Program-made: the position numbers and the translations under genes
Source: Actinomycetes bacterium
GTDB lineage: Bacteria; Actinomycetota; Actinomycetes; Streptosporangiales; Streptosporangiaceae
Length of the DNA: 56,222 nt
Reading direction: 5' to 3'
Assembly: GCA_025964575.1 (NCBI GenBank)
Contig: JAOPYO010000066.1
Coordinates: forward strand, 1-56,222
Notes under the pieces: model-generated
Databases searched by the model: none
What the model was told of the DNA's origin: nothing
What the model saw: the letters and a program-made list of their open reading frames with translations, nothing else
Shown: piece by piece, positions 25,743 to 33,874 of the stretch
How the letters are laid out: each line of letters opens with the position of its first letter
How positions within the stretch are numbered: the first letter of the stretch is position 1

Positions 25743-27524
25743 GTGAATCTGATCAATCTCGAGAACGTCAGCAAGGCCTACGGGCCCAAACCGCTGCTCG
25801 ATGCCATCTCGCTGGGGGTGGAGGAGGGCGAGCGGATCGGCGTCGTCGGCCTCAACGGCGGCGGCAAGAGCACGCTCATCTCCATCATCGCCAAGAACGT
25901 GGCGCCGGACGACGGACGGGTCACTCACTCCCGCGGGCTGCGGCTCGGGGTGCTGGCCCAGCGGGACGAGTTCCCCGACGGCGCCACCGTCCGCGAACTG
26001 GTGATCGGTGACCGTCCCGAGCACGAGTGGGCCGGGGACACCCGGATCCGAGAGATCCTCACCGGACTGCTGGCCGATCTGGACCTGGACGCCCCGGTGG
26101 CCGGGATGTCGGGCGGCGAGCGGCGCAGGGTCGCGTTGTCCGGGCTGCTGGTGCCCGAGACCGAGCTGCTGGTGCTCGACGAGCCCACCAACCATCTCGA
26201 TCTCGAGGCGATCGCCTGGCTGGCCGGTCATCTGAAGTCCCGCAAGGGCGCACTGATCGTCGTCACCCACGACCGCTGGTTCCTCGACGAGGCTACCGAG
26301 CGTACGTGGGAGGTCGTCGACGGACAGGTCCAGCGCTACGACGGCGGTTACTCGGCGTACGTCCTGGCCAAGGCCGAGCGATCCCGCATCGCCGCCTCCA
26401 CGGAGGAGAAGCGCCAGAACCTGCTGCGCAAGGAACTGGCCTGGCTGCGTCGTGGCCCGCAGGCCCGCAGCACCAAGCCCAAGTTCCGGGTCGAGGCCGC
26501 GCAGGCGCTGATCGCCGACGTGCCGCCGCTGCGCGACAAGGTGGAGCTCACCAAGTTCGCGACCGCCCGTCTCGGCAAGACCGTGTACGACGTCGAGGAC
26601 GTGAGCGTACGGCTCGGGGAACGGGAGATCTTCGAGCATCTGACCTGGCAGCTCGGACCGGGAGACCGGATCGGCATCGTCGGCGTCAACGGCAGCGGCA
26701 AGAGCACGCTGCTGCGGCTGCTCGACGGCGCGATCACGCCGGGATCCGGTCGGGTCGTCCGCGGCAAGACCGTCCAGCTCGCCCATCTCTCCCAGGACCT
26801 GGAGGAGCTCGACCCCACGCGCCGGGTGCTGGAGTCGGTCGAGGAGATCAAGCACCGCATCACCGTCGGTAAGCGTGACTGGACCGCCGGCCAGCTGCTC
26901 GAACGGCTCGGCTTCCGCAGCGAGGCACAGTGGACCCCCGTCGGAGACCTCTCCGGCGGAGAGCGGCGCAGGCTCCAGCTGCTCCGGCTGCTCATGGCCG
27001 AGCCCAACGTGCTGCTTCTCGACGAGCCCACCAACGACCTCGATATCGAGACGCTCACCGAGCTGGAAGACCTGCTCGACGGCTGGCCCGGCACTCTGGT
27101 GGTGGTCAGCCACGACCGTTACTTCCTGGAGCGGATCACCGACAATGTCTTCGGGCTGCTCGGTGACGGCGGGCTGCGAATGCTGACCGGCGGAGTCGAG
27201 GAGTATCTGGCCCGCCGCGCCGCCGCCGACGCTGGTACGGGTCTCAGCGGCACCACACAGGTGTCCGCACCGGCCCCCGCCGCCAAGCCGGCCTCTCGAG
27301 GCACCGGGCAGGACTGGAAGGCCAAGAAGGAGCTCGACAGGCTGGAGCGGCGGCTGGAGAAGCTGACCACCCGGGAGGGCGAGCTGCACGAGCTGCTGGC
27401 GACCCACGCCACCGACTACGAGAAGCTCCTCAAGCTCAACGAGGAGCTCAAGTCGGTGCAGGCCGAGCGCGAGCAGGTCGAAGAGGAATGGCTCGTTCTC
27501 GCCGACGACCTCTTCACTCCGTGA
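25743..27524 (+). CDS. ABC-F family ATP-binding protein
   Basis: A 593-residue soluble protein with two ABC ATPase domains and no membrane segment. Walker A is GLNGGGKST (36-44) and GVNGSGKST (314-322). The signatures are MSGGERRR (122-129) and LSGGERRR in the second half, with Walker B LLVLDEPTNHLD and LLLDEPTNDLD. Between the domains is the charged ABC-F linker (KAERSRIAASTEEKRQNLLR onward). The C-terminus (about 530-590) is a coiled coil after an Ala/Pro hinge. ABC-F proteins bind the ribosomal E site and assist stalled translation or confer antibiotic protection. Linkage to ispE is common in actinobacteria, so a housekeeping role is likely. The GTG start lacks a Shine-Dalgarno, and TAGCCT (25727-25732) may serve a leaderless transcript. 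Confidence 0.93.
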   Translation: MNLINLENVSKAYGPKPLLDAISLGVEEGERIGVVGLNGGGKSTLISIIAKNVAPDDGRVTHSRGLRLGVLAQRDEFPDGATVRELVIGDRPEHEWAGDTRIREILTGLLADLDLDAPVAGMSGGERRRVALSGLLVPETELLVLDEPTNHLDLEAIAWLAGHLKSRKGALIVVTHDRWFLDEATERTWEVVDGQVQRYDGGYSAYVLAKAERSRIAASTEEKRQNLLRKELAWLRRGPQARSTKPKFRVEAAQALIADVPPLRDKVELTKFATARLGKTVYDVEDVSVRLGEREIFEHLTWQLGPGDRIGIVGVNGSGKSTLLRLLDGAITPGSGRVVRGKTVQLAHLSQDLEELDPTRRVLESVEEIKHRITVGKRDWTAGQLLERLGFRSEAQWTPVGDLSGGERRRLQLLRLLMAEPNVLLLDEPTNDLDIETLTELEDLLDGWPGTLVVVSHDRYFLERITDNVFGLLGDGGLRMLTGGVEEYLARRAAADAGTGLSGTTQVSAPAPAAKPASRGTGQDWKAKKELDRLERRLEKLTTREGELHELLATHATDYEKLLKLNEELKSVQAEREQVEEEWLVLADDLFTP

Positions 27525-27562
27525 TCATGTAATCAGTGGTCGATTGATCGCACGATCACGGA
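27518..27562. terminator. Possible terminator between ABC-F and tamR
   Basis: TCCGTGATC (27518-27526) and GATCACGGA (27554-27562) are perfect 9-bp arms around a 27-base loop, spanning the convergent gene ends. The long loop makes this weaker than the other hairpins here. Confidence 0.35.
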
Positions 27563-28107
27563 GATCGGGTGGTCGGGGAACGGACGCTCGCGTCGGCGTC
27601 GAAGGGGATCAGTAGGCTGCGTAGCAGCACTGTGAGGTTGTCGCGCTCGGTGGCGCTGAGGCCGCTGAGCAGTTCGTGTTCGCGGTTGAGCAGATCGCTG
27701 AAAGCCGCGTCGACCCGGGTCTTGCCCGCGGCGGTCAGCCGCACCAGCACGCCGCGCTTGTCCTGGGGTTCCGGGTGGCGCTGGACGAGCCCCGCGGCCT
27801 GCAGCCGGTCGATCCGGTTGGTCATTGTGCCCGACGTGACGAGGGTGGCGCGCAGCAACTGGCCGGGGCTCAGCTGGTAGGGCTCCCCGGCCCGGCGCAA
27901 TGCCGTGAGCACGTCGAACTCCCAGGACTCGATGTCGTGGGCGGCGAACACCGCCCGTCGGGCGCGGTCGAGGTGGCGGGCCAGCCGGGAGACCCGGCTG
28001 AGGACGTGCAGCGGCTCGACATCGAGATCCGGGCGCTCCGCGCGCCAGGCCGCGACCAGCCGGTCTACTTCGTCCTCCATGGCAACCAACCCTACCTGTC
28101 TTGACAT
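27556..28107 (-). CDS. tamR: MarR-family regulator of trans-aconitate methyltransferase (TamR-like)
   Basis: A 183-residue MarR protein. The winged helix spans about 50-125: WEFDVLTALRRAG, LLRATLVTSGTMTNRIDRLQ (recognition helix) and the wing DKRGVLVRLTAAGK. It is divergent from tam, as in Streptomyces coelicolor, where TamR binds the shared promoter and is released by citrate, cis-aconitate and related ligands. Two identical operator half-patterns lie in the 31-bp gap and over both start codons. ATG 28107 lies inside the first operator; ATG 28080, nine bases after GGTAGGG, is the alternative start. The MarR class is certain; the regulon is inferred from synteny and operators. Confidence 0.88.
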   Translation of the reverse strand: MSRQVGLVAMEDEVDRLVAAWRAERPDLDVEPLHVLSRVSRLARHLDRARRAVFAAHDIESWEFDVLTALRRAGEPYQLSPGQLLRATLVTSGTMTNRIDRLQAAGLVQRHPEPQDKRGVLVRLTAAGKTRVDAAFSDLLNREHELLSGLSATERDNLTVLLRSLLIPFDADASVRSPTTRSP

Positions 28108-28112
28108 CGAGA
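28099..28112. promoter_or_regulatory. TamR operator 1, overlapping the tamR start
   Basis: TCTTGACATCGAGA is an imperfect palindrome (TCTTGA, two bases, TCGAGA) that covers the tamR ATG at 28105-28107. It matches operator 2 except in the two central bases. Confidence 0.75.
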
Positions 28113-28133
28113 TACCCGCATTGGCACGATGTC

Positions 28134-28147
28134 TCTTGATGTCGAGA
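28134..28147. promoter_or_regulatory. TamR operator 2, overlapping the tam start
   Basis: TCTTGATGTCGAGA has the same arms as operator 1 and covers the tam ATG at 28139-28141. The two site centres are 35 bp apart. Confidence 0.75.
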
Positions 28148-28936
28148 GATATATGGGACCCAGCGCAGTACTGGGCGTTCGCTGACGAGCGCAGCCGGCC
28201 GTTCTTCGAACTGGTCGGCCGGGTAGGGGCGGAGGCCCCGGCCCGTGTCGTCGACCTCGGTTGTGGTCACGGAGAACTCACCGTCACCCTGGCCCGGCGC
28301 TGGCCGGACGCGGCCATCGAGGGCGTCGACAGCTCCACAGAGATGATCACTGCCGCGCGGGAGCTCGCGGCCGGTCATCCCGGGAAGCTGGGGTTCGCCG
28401 TCGGAAACCTTGCAGACTGGGCTCCGGACGGGCCGGTCGACGTCATCATCTCCAACGCGGCCCTGCAGTGGGTGCCCGAGCACCGTGAGCTGCTGCCGCG
28501 TTGGGTACGGGCGCTGAGCCCCGGCGGGTGGCTGGCCTTCCAGGTGCCCGGCAACGCGGACGCTCCCAGCCACGTCCTCCTGCGCGAGCTCTGCCGGTCG
28601 CCGCGCTGGCAGGACCGGCTGGCCGACGTGCAGCGCTGGCATCCGGTCGGCGATCCCGCCGAATACCTCGGCTTGCTGGCCGGCCAGGGCTGCCGGGTCG
28701 ATGCCTGGGAGACGACCTATCAGCAGGTCCTCCAGGGTGCGGACGCGGTGCTCGAATGGGTCAAGGGCACGACGCTCCGGCGGGTGCTCGCCGCCCTGGG
28801 CGGGGACGGCTCGGCGGAGACCGCGGAATTCCTCGCCGAATACGCCGGGCTGTTGCGTGAGGCGTATCCGACCGGGCCGAATGGCACCGTCTTCCCCTTC
28901 CGCCGGATCTTCGTCGTGGCAAGGAAGGGCTCCTGA
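28139..28936 (+). CDS. tam: Trans-aconitate 2-methyltransferase
   Basis: A 265-residue class I SAM methyltransferase. It has the Tam-type N-terminus (IWDPAQYWAFADERSRPFFEL), motif I VVDLGCGHGELT (about 36-47), the acidic residue of motif II in IEGVDSS, and DVIISNAALQWVPEH. The late segments GPNGTVFPFRRIFVVARKG are typical of Tam. It methylates trans-aconitate, a spontaneous inhibitory isomer of cis-aconitate that blocks aconitase. The ATG chosen begins the MSRDIWDP sequence; although the frame is open upstream, it crosses tamR. The start lies in a TamR operator. The transcript ends at the hairpin at 29101. Confidence 0.92.
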   Translation: MSRDIWDPAQYWAFADERSRPFFELVGRVGAEAPARVVDLGCGHGELTVTLARRWPDAAIEGVDSSTEMITAARELAAGHPGKLGFAVGNLADWAPDGPVDVIISNAALQWVPEHRELLPRWVRALSPGGWLAFQVPGNADAPSHVLLRELCRSPRWQDRLADVQRWHPVGDPAEYLGLLAGQGCRVDAWETTYQQVLQGADAVLEWVKGTTLRRVLAALGGDGSAETAEFLAEYAGLLREAYPTGPNGTVFPFRRIFVVARKGS

Positions 28937-29100
28937 TGGCCGTACGACCGGCAGAAGCGGGAATCACCTAGACCGGGTGCCGTCCGTCGTGGGGGAAGCG
29001 GTCATTTCGTTCCCCTGCGGTGTGCCCTGCCTCGCGGCTGGCGGCACCCACTCACAGCGGCCTCGTCTGATGGGCCGGGCCGTGACCGGAGTCGGAGAGA

Positions 29101-29139
29101 AGCCCGGCCGCCCGGCAGGGAAGCCCGGGCGGCCGGGCT
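29101..29139. terminator. Strong GC-rich hairpin, bidirectional terminator
   Basis: Perfect 15-bp arms (29101-29115 and 29125-29139) enclose a nine-base loop. It lies 165 bp after tam and four bases from the stop of the convergent frameshifted gene, so it can end both transcripts. Confidence 0.8.
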
Positions 29140-29142
29140 GAC

Positions 29143-29913
29143 TCACCCCGTGGCGGCGATCTCCTCCCAGGCGGTGAGGACGAGGTGCAGCCGGTAGCCT
29201 CCGGAGATCCTCGATGTGATCGGCCTTCCGGACAGCGTGCTCGAAGGCGTTCTTCTCCGCCTGCTGGATCTCCTGGAGCAGCCAGAGGACCTCCTCCAGC
29301 TCGCCGAGGAAGCCCTCCGCGCAGTCGTCGGCGACGGTGTCGTGGGCGGTGCGAGCCTGCTGCTCCTCGATGAAGCGGCCCACCACGTCAATGAGCTCGG
29401 GCGGATTGATCCCGCGCCGATCGCCGGGGTCGCGGCGGGCGATCACCGGCTCGCCCCCCTGGCCGGAGTGGTCGCCGTCCAGGCCACGTGGAGCCGGGTG
29501 GAGGCGGCTCTGGTCCGTACGATCCCCGCGTAGAGCTCGCGCAGCCGGCCGGCCAGCTGGCCGGTGGCGACCGGGCGGAGATCGGGGGACTCGAGCCACT
29601 CCTTGGCGTCGTCGATCCGCACGATGAGCTCGACCAGTTCGCGGGAGGTGGCGCCGTCGAGAGATACCCCGTCGAAAGCAGACAGCACCAGGTGGAGCGG
29701 TGCCAGCGCGGCGGCGTAGGCATCGGCCGGGAGCGCGCTCAGCCCCGGCCGGTCCAGCTCGGCGACCGCTAAATGGAGGTCACGGGCGAGTGGTTCGCCA
29801 GGCACGGTGCGGCGGTCGACGGATCTGAGCGCCTCGGCGAAGCGCCTGAGGTCCGCCCAGTCGATCAGGGGCGGGGCCGGCGGGCTGGGGAACGGTGTGG
29901 AACTGTCCATCAC
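29143..29913 (-). pseudogene. Frameshifted gene of unknown function downstream of tetR
   Basis: Three consecutive coding pieces are in two frames. 29913 to about 29450 encodes DWADLRRFAEALRSVDRR onward. About 29450 to 29215 encodes PPELIDVVGRFIEEQQART and GELEEVLWLLQEIQQAEKN in another frame. 29215 to 29143 encodes GYRLHLVLTAWEEIAATG and a normal stop, back in the first frame. The first shift lies at a run of six G near 29460, the second near 29212, so they compensate each other. All three pieces have strong G/C at third positions. An intact protein would be about 255 residues, alpha-helical and acidic. Either a recent pseudogene or two sequencing errors; the product is not recognised. GGAGGG precedes the start (GTG 29913 or ATG 29910). 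Confidence 0.65.
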
Positions 29914-29924
29914 TTACCCTCCAT

Positions 29925-29942
29925 TTCGAACGTTCGTTCGAA
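29925..29942. promoter_or_regulatory. 18-bp palindromic operator upstream of the frameshifted gene
   Basis: TTCGAACGTTCGTTCGAA is two 8-bp perfect arms around TT. It resembles TetR-family operators and lies between tetR and the gene downstream of it, so that gene may have its own regulated promoter. Confidence 0.65.
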
Positions 29943-29972
29943 GAGTAAGTGGAGGCTCGGACAGTTTCCGGG

Positions 29973-30755
29973 TTACGCGACCCCTGGAGTGGGCTCGGTG
30001 TCCTCGGTCTCGATCTGCCGGACCCGTCGCTCGGCCTTGTCGGCCCGGGCGGCGGCCTTACCCTGCTTCACCGCCACCTTCTCCATCCGTTTCGCCATCC
30101 GCTCCTGTTCCCTGCGACGGCGGCGGGGATCGAGGGACGGCTTCGCCTCCAGCCCGGACAGCCCGTTCCACGCCAGGTTCACCACATGTGCAGCGACCTC
30201 TTCCCGGCGGGGCTTGCGGACGTCCAGCCACCACTGGCCGGTGAGGGCGACCATGCCGACGAGCATCTGCGCGTACATCGGTGAGGTCTTGTCGTCATAG
30301 TCGTGTCGGTCGAACTCCTGGCCCAGGATGTGCTCGACCTCAGTGGCGATCTCACTGAGCAGGCTGGCGTAGCTGCCCGTCCCCGAGGCGCCATGGGAGT
30401 CCCGCACCAGAATGCGGAACCCGTCACTGCACTCCTCGATGTATTGCAGCAGGGCGAGGGCGGCCTGCTCGAGCTTCTCCCGGTAGTGGATTCCGTCGGC
30501 CAGCGCCCGGGTGACGAGGGCGAGCAGTCGCTCCATCTCCCGGTCCACGACGACCGCGTACAGGCCCTCTTTGCCGCCGAAGTGCTCGTACACCACAGGC
30601 TTGGAGACGCCGGCCTTGGCCGCGATCTCCTCCACCGAGGTGCCGTCGAATCCGCGCTCGGCGAAGAGCGTCCGGCCGATGTCGAGCAACTGCTGGCGTC
30701 GTTCAGTGCCGGTCATCCGCTTCCGGCGCAACCGGGGGGGTGTTGGTTCACTCAC
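29973..30755 (-). CDS. TetR-family regulator, probably of the adjacent desaturase
   Basis: A 260-residue TetR protein. The N-terminal helix-turn-helix (about 15-61) reads RRQQLLDIGRTLFAERGFDG, then VEEIAAKAGVSKPVVYEHF. The ligand domain follows, with GMVALTGQWWLDVRKP and HVVNLAWNGLSGL. The last 60 residues are a charged, Arg/Lys/Glu-rich helix not usual in short TetR proteins. The gene begins 20 bp after the fatty-acid desaturase gene on the same strand, the arrangement of actinobacterial desaturase regulators. It probably senses acyl-CoA and represses from the palindrome at 31758; that target is inferred. Confidence 0.88.
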   Translation of the reverse strand: MSEPTPPRLRRKRMTGTERRQQLLDIGRTLFAERGFDGTSVEEIAAKAGVSKPVVYEHFGGKEGLYAVVVDREMERLLALVTRALADGIHYREKLEQAALALLQYIEECSDGFRILVRDSHGASGTGSYASLLSEIATEVEHILGQEFDRHDYDDKTSPMYAQMLVGMVALTGQWWLDVRKPRREEVAAHVVNLAWNGLSGLEAKPSLDPRRRRREQERMAKRMEKVAVKQGKAAARADKAERRVRQIETEDTEPTPGVA

Positions 30756-30775
30756 AGATCCAATAATGGCGGTCC

Positions 30776-31717
30776 TCAGAGACGTTTTGCGGCCAGGCGT
30801 TCGGGTTTCGGCCAGCGGACGTTGGTGGCCCAGCCCAGTCTCTCGAAGGCCCAGATGATCCGGGCGCTGATGTCGACCTGTCCCTTGAGCACGCCGTGCC
30901 GCGCGCAGGTGGGGTCTGCATGGTGCAGGTTGTGCCAGGACTCACCCAGCGACGGGATCGCCAGCCACCACACGTTGCGAGCCTTGTCGCGGGAGTCGAA
31001 CGGCTCCTCGCCCATCATGTGGCAGACCGAGTTTATCGCCCAGGTCACATGGTGCAGCAGGGAGATCCGGACCAGCGAGCCCCAGAAGAAGCCGGTCAGC
31101 GCGCCTTGCCAGGACAGGGTCAGCAGACCGCCGAGTGCGGCCGGAGCGCCCAGCGAGGCGATCACGATGAGCGGGAAGGACCGTGAGATGGCCTTGATGT
31201 CCTTGTCGGCCATCAGGTCTGGGCAGTACTTCTGCCAGGACGTGCGGTGCCGGTCGAACATCCAGCCCATGTGCGCCCAGAAGAACCCCTTGGTCAGGGC
31301 CTTCCAATCGCTGCCGAAGCGCCATGGCGAATGCGGGTCGCCCTCCTTGTCGGAGAACTTGTGGTGGCGTCGATGCGTGGCCACCCAGTCGATCACGCCC
31401 ATCTCGAGGGCCATGCTGCCGGCCAGCGCGAGGGCGATGCGCAGCGGGCGCTTCGCCTTGAATGAGCCGTGGGTGAAGTGACGGTGGTAGCCCACGGTGA
31501 TACCTGCTGCGGTGGGGACGTAGAACAGGGTGAAGATGACGACGTCGCTCCAGCCGAGACCCCAGCCCCAGGTGAGCGGCACCGCCGCGACCACGGCCAG
31601 AAACGGGACGACGATGAAGACGACCAAGAGGATGAGCTCGAAGTTGCTCTTGGGCTTCGCGTCGATGTCGGGTCGAGGCTGAGTGCGTGGCGGCTCGATC
31701 ACAGGGACTGCGCTCAT
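30776..31717 (-). CDS. Fatty-acid (acyl-CoA delta-9-type) desaturase
   Basis: A 313-residue membrane di-iron desaturase with the three histidine boxes: GYHRHFTH (HxxxxH), ATHRRHHKFSD (HxxHH), and SWHNLHHAD (HxxHH). Four or so membrane helices lie between them, with GDPHSPW after the second box as in stearoyl-CoA desaturases. It introduces a double bond into saturated acyl chains using O2 and electrons from a reductase not encoded nearby. The start ATG follows AGAGAGA. A dyad at 31758-31774 lies 40 bp upstream. It probably forms an operon with the TetR gene and the frameshifted gene behind it. Confidence 0.93.
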   Translation of the reverse strand: MSAVPVIEPPRTQPRPDIDAKPKSNFELILLVVFIVVPFLAVVAAVPLTWGWGLGWSDVVIFTLFYVPTAAGITVGYHRHFTHGSFKAKRPLRIALALAGSMALEMGVIDWVATHRRHHKFSDKEGDPHSPWRFGSDWKALTKGFFWAHMGWMFDRHRTSWQKYCPDLMADKDIKAISRSFPLIVIASLGAPAALGGLLTLSWQGALTGFFWGSLVRISLLHHVTWAINSVCHMMGEEPFDSRDKARNVWWLAIPSLGESWHNLHHADPTCARHGVLKGQVDISARIIWAFERLGWATNVRWPKPERLAAKRL

Positions 31718-32060
31718 GACGCGATCTCTCTACTCGGGGCAACCTTACTTACTCAACCGTAACCTACGGTTACGTAGCTTTGAGAATATGTCCGAGTAAA
31801 ATCACGATGAACCTGACGCCTCGGCCAGAGCAGCCTTCCCAGGTCATGTCGGGTTTTTGGCGGGTGGAACAGGCTTTCCCGCCGCACCGCGAGGGCGGGT
31901 GCGCGATCACGTGATGTCACTCACGCTGGTAGCGAAGAACGTGCTCGCGACCACCGGCGAATCTTGCGACTAAGGGAAATAGGCGCGGAGGGTGTGGTGA
32001 GTCCCCGGTATTGTTGACCGGTACCGGCTGGCGCCCCAGTGGCTGATGTCCGGTTTGCGG
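31718..32060. other. Intergenic: desaturase control region, then no gene
   Basis: The left part carries the operator at 31758-31774. From about 31800 to the tRNA at 32061 I see no reading frame with a ribosome-binding site, no strong hairpin and no other RNA gene; a promoter for the tRNA is expected but not clear. Confidence 0.5.
31758..31774. promoter_or_regulatory. Palindromic operator upstream of the desaturase
   Basis: CGTAACCTACGGTTACG is a dyad with perfect 7-bp arms and a 3-bp centre. It lies 41 bp before the desaturase start, where the TetR encoded downstream could repress the operon. Confidence 0.7.
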
Positions 32061-32132
32061 TCCGACGTGGTGTAATCGGCAGCACAAGGGTTTTTGGTGC
32101 CCTTAGTCCAGGTTCGAGCCCTGGCGTCGGAG
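32061..32132 (+). tRNA. tRNA-Gln (anticodon TTG)
   Basis: A 72-base cloverleaf. The acceptor stem TCCGACG pairs with CGTCGGA (7 bp). The D-loop region GGTGTAATCGGCAGCAC is typical of tRNA-Gln, the anticodon arm AGGGT/GCCCT encloses the loop TTTTGGT with anticodon TTG, and the T arm CCAGG-TTCGAGC-CCTGG is intact. CCA is not encoded. A tRNA-Gln next to glmU is also found in mycobacteria. Confidence 0.95.
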
Positions 32133-32348
32133 CTTCCCGAGGTAACCGCTCTCCTGCGGCGCGAGGACGGGCTCTTTTCTCTGATCAGGCCCGCTGTGCG
32201 GACGGGCGTGGGGCGACGGCACGGGTCTGGGCGGTATCCTTCAGGTGTCGGGCGAGTTACGGCCTATACACAGGTCGTCAGCCACGTGGGCGTGTGCACA
32301 GCGTCCTAGCCCATACCGTTCCAGTCAGCGATGCCGAGGAGCCTCCCC

Positions 32349-33848
32349 GTGAGCGCGAGCCGTCCGGCTGCCGTCGTTGTCCTTGCCGCCGGCGAGGGTA
32401 AGCGGATGAAGTCCCGTACTTCCAAGATCCTCCACGAGCTCTGTGGCCGCAGCATGGTCGGCCATGTGCTGGCCGCCGCCGGAGCCCTCCAACCCGGGAA
32501 ACTGATCGTGGTCGTCGGTCACCGCCGCAACCAGGTCATCGCCCATCTCAAGGAGACCGTCCCGGACGCCGTGCCCGTCGTGCAGGAGGAGCAGTCCGGC
32601 ACCGGCCACGCGGTCCGCATGGTCCTGGAACAGGTCGGTGCGCTGACCGGCACCGTGATCGTCACCAACGGTGATCACCCGTTGCTGACCGGTGCCACGC
32701 TCGAAGAGCTGGTCCGCACCCATGAGACCGAGCGCAACGCCGCCACCATTTTGAGCACCGACATTCCCGACGCGACCGGCTACGGCCGGATCATCCGTCA
32801 GGAGGACGGCAGCGTCGCGTCGATCGTCGAGCATAAGGACGCCACCGAGGCGGAGCGGGCGATCAGTGAGATCAACGTCGGGATGTACGCCTTCGACGGC
32901 GAACTGCTGGCGAGCGCGCTCAAGCGTGTGACCACCGACAACGTCAAGGGTGAGGAATACCTCACCGACGTCATCGCCATTCTCCGCGGCGACGGCCATC
33001 GCGCCGGGGCGTACAAGAGCCCGGACTGGGTCGAGACGCAGGGTGTCAACGACAAGGTCCAGTTGGCCCAGGCCAGACGGCAGCTCAACGACCGCATCCT
33101 GGAAGCGCACATGCGCGCCGGTGTCACCGTCATCGACCCGCTGACCACCTGGGTGGACGTGCAGGTGACCGCGGAACCGGACGTGATCCTGCACCCCAAC
33201 ACCCAACTGCACGGCCGTACCCAGCTGCGGGCGGGAGCCGAGATCGGTCCCAACACCACCCTCACCGACACCATCGTCGGAGAGGACGCCGTGGTCACCA
33301 ATGCCGTCTGCGTCGATGCCGAGATCGGCGCCGAGGCGTCGGTCGGGCCGTACGCCTATCTTCGGCCGGGCACGAGGCTGGCGCGCAAGGTCAAGGCGGG
33401 CACGTACGTGGAGATGAAGAACGCAGTGGTCGGCGAGGGTTCCAAGGTGCCCCACCTGACCTACGTCGGAGACGCCGAGATCGGGCTGGGCTCGAATATC
33501 GGCGCGGCCTGCGTATTCGTCAACTACGACGGCGTGGAGAAGCACAAGAGCACGATCGGCGACCACGTCAAGGTCGGCAGCGACAACATGATCGTTGCCC
33601 CGGTGACGGTCGGCGACGGCGCCTACACGGCGGCCGGTTCGGTGATCGTCAAGGATGTGCCCTCCGGGGCCATGGCCGTGGCCCGCGGACAGCAGCGCAA
33701 TGTCGAGGGCTGGGTGGAGCGCAAGCGCCCCGGCACTCCCTCTGCCGAGGCCGCCCGCAGGGCCCGGCAGGCGGGGTCGGCCGCCGGTGAAGGGGCCGCA
33801 GAGGACACGAACGTCGCCGGAGAGGCTCGACAGATCGCCGGCGAGTAA
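32349..33848 (+). CDS. glmU: Bifunctional UDP-N-acetylglucosamine pyrophosphorylase/glucosamine-1-phosphate N-acetyltransferase
   Basis: A 499-residue enzyme that acetylates glucosamine-1-phosphate and uridylylates GlcNAc-1-phosphate to UDP-GlcNAc. The N-terminal uridylyltransferase has VVLAAGEGKRMKSRTSK, QSGTGHAVR and the metal-binding NGDHPLL (Asp). The C-terminal left-handed beta-helix has hexapeptide repeats and the acetyltransferase segment GPYAYLRPGT, then NFVNYDG-type VFVNYDGVEKHK. A disordered Ala/Arg/Glu tail of about 45 residues ends the protein. GTG 32349 follows GAGGAG by seven bases; an ATG at 32331 would place that site within the coding region. It leads the glmU-prs-rplY-pth series and feeds peptidoglycan synthesis. 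Confidence 0.96.
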   Translation: MSASRPAAVVVLAAGEGKRMKSRTSKILHELCGRSMVGHVLAAAGALQPGKLIVVVGHRRNQVIAHLKETVPDAVPVVQEEQSGTGHAVRMVLEQVGALTGTVIVTNGDHPLLTGATLEELVRTHETERNAATILSTDIPDATGYGRIIRQEDGSVASIVEHKDATEAERAISEINVGMYAFDGELLASALKRVTTDNVKGEEYLTDVIAILRGDGHRAGAYKSPDWVETQGVNDKVQLAQARRQLNDRILEAHMRAGVTVIDPLTTWVDVQVTAEPDVILHPNTQLHGRTQLRAGAEIGPNTTLTDTIVGEDAVVTNAVCVDAEIGAEASVGPYAYLRPGTRLARKVKAGTYVEMKNAVVGEGSKVPHLTYVGDAEIGLGSNIGAACVFVNYDGVEKHKSTIGDHVKVGSDNMIVAPVTVGDGAYTAAGSVIVKDVPSGAMAVARGQQRNVEGWVERKRPGTPSAEAARRARQAGSAAGEGAAEDTNVAGEARQIAGE

Positions 33849-33874
33849 GTGCACGTCTAGAGGGGGACCGAACG

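Noticed and set aside
25713..27407. Long open frame antisense to the ABC-F gene
   Set aside because: A mirror of the coding strand with no family features; both Walker motifs and codon bias support the plus-strand gene only.
32325..33854. Open frame antisense to glmU
   Set aside because: It is explained by codon composition of glmU; the sequence is a Gly/Val/Asp/His-rich shadow without domains.
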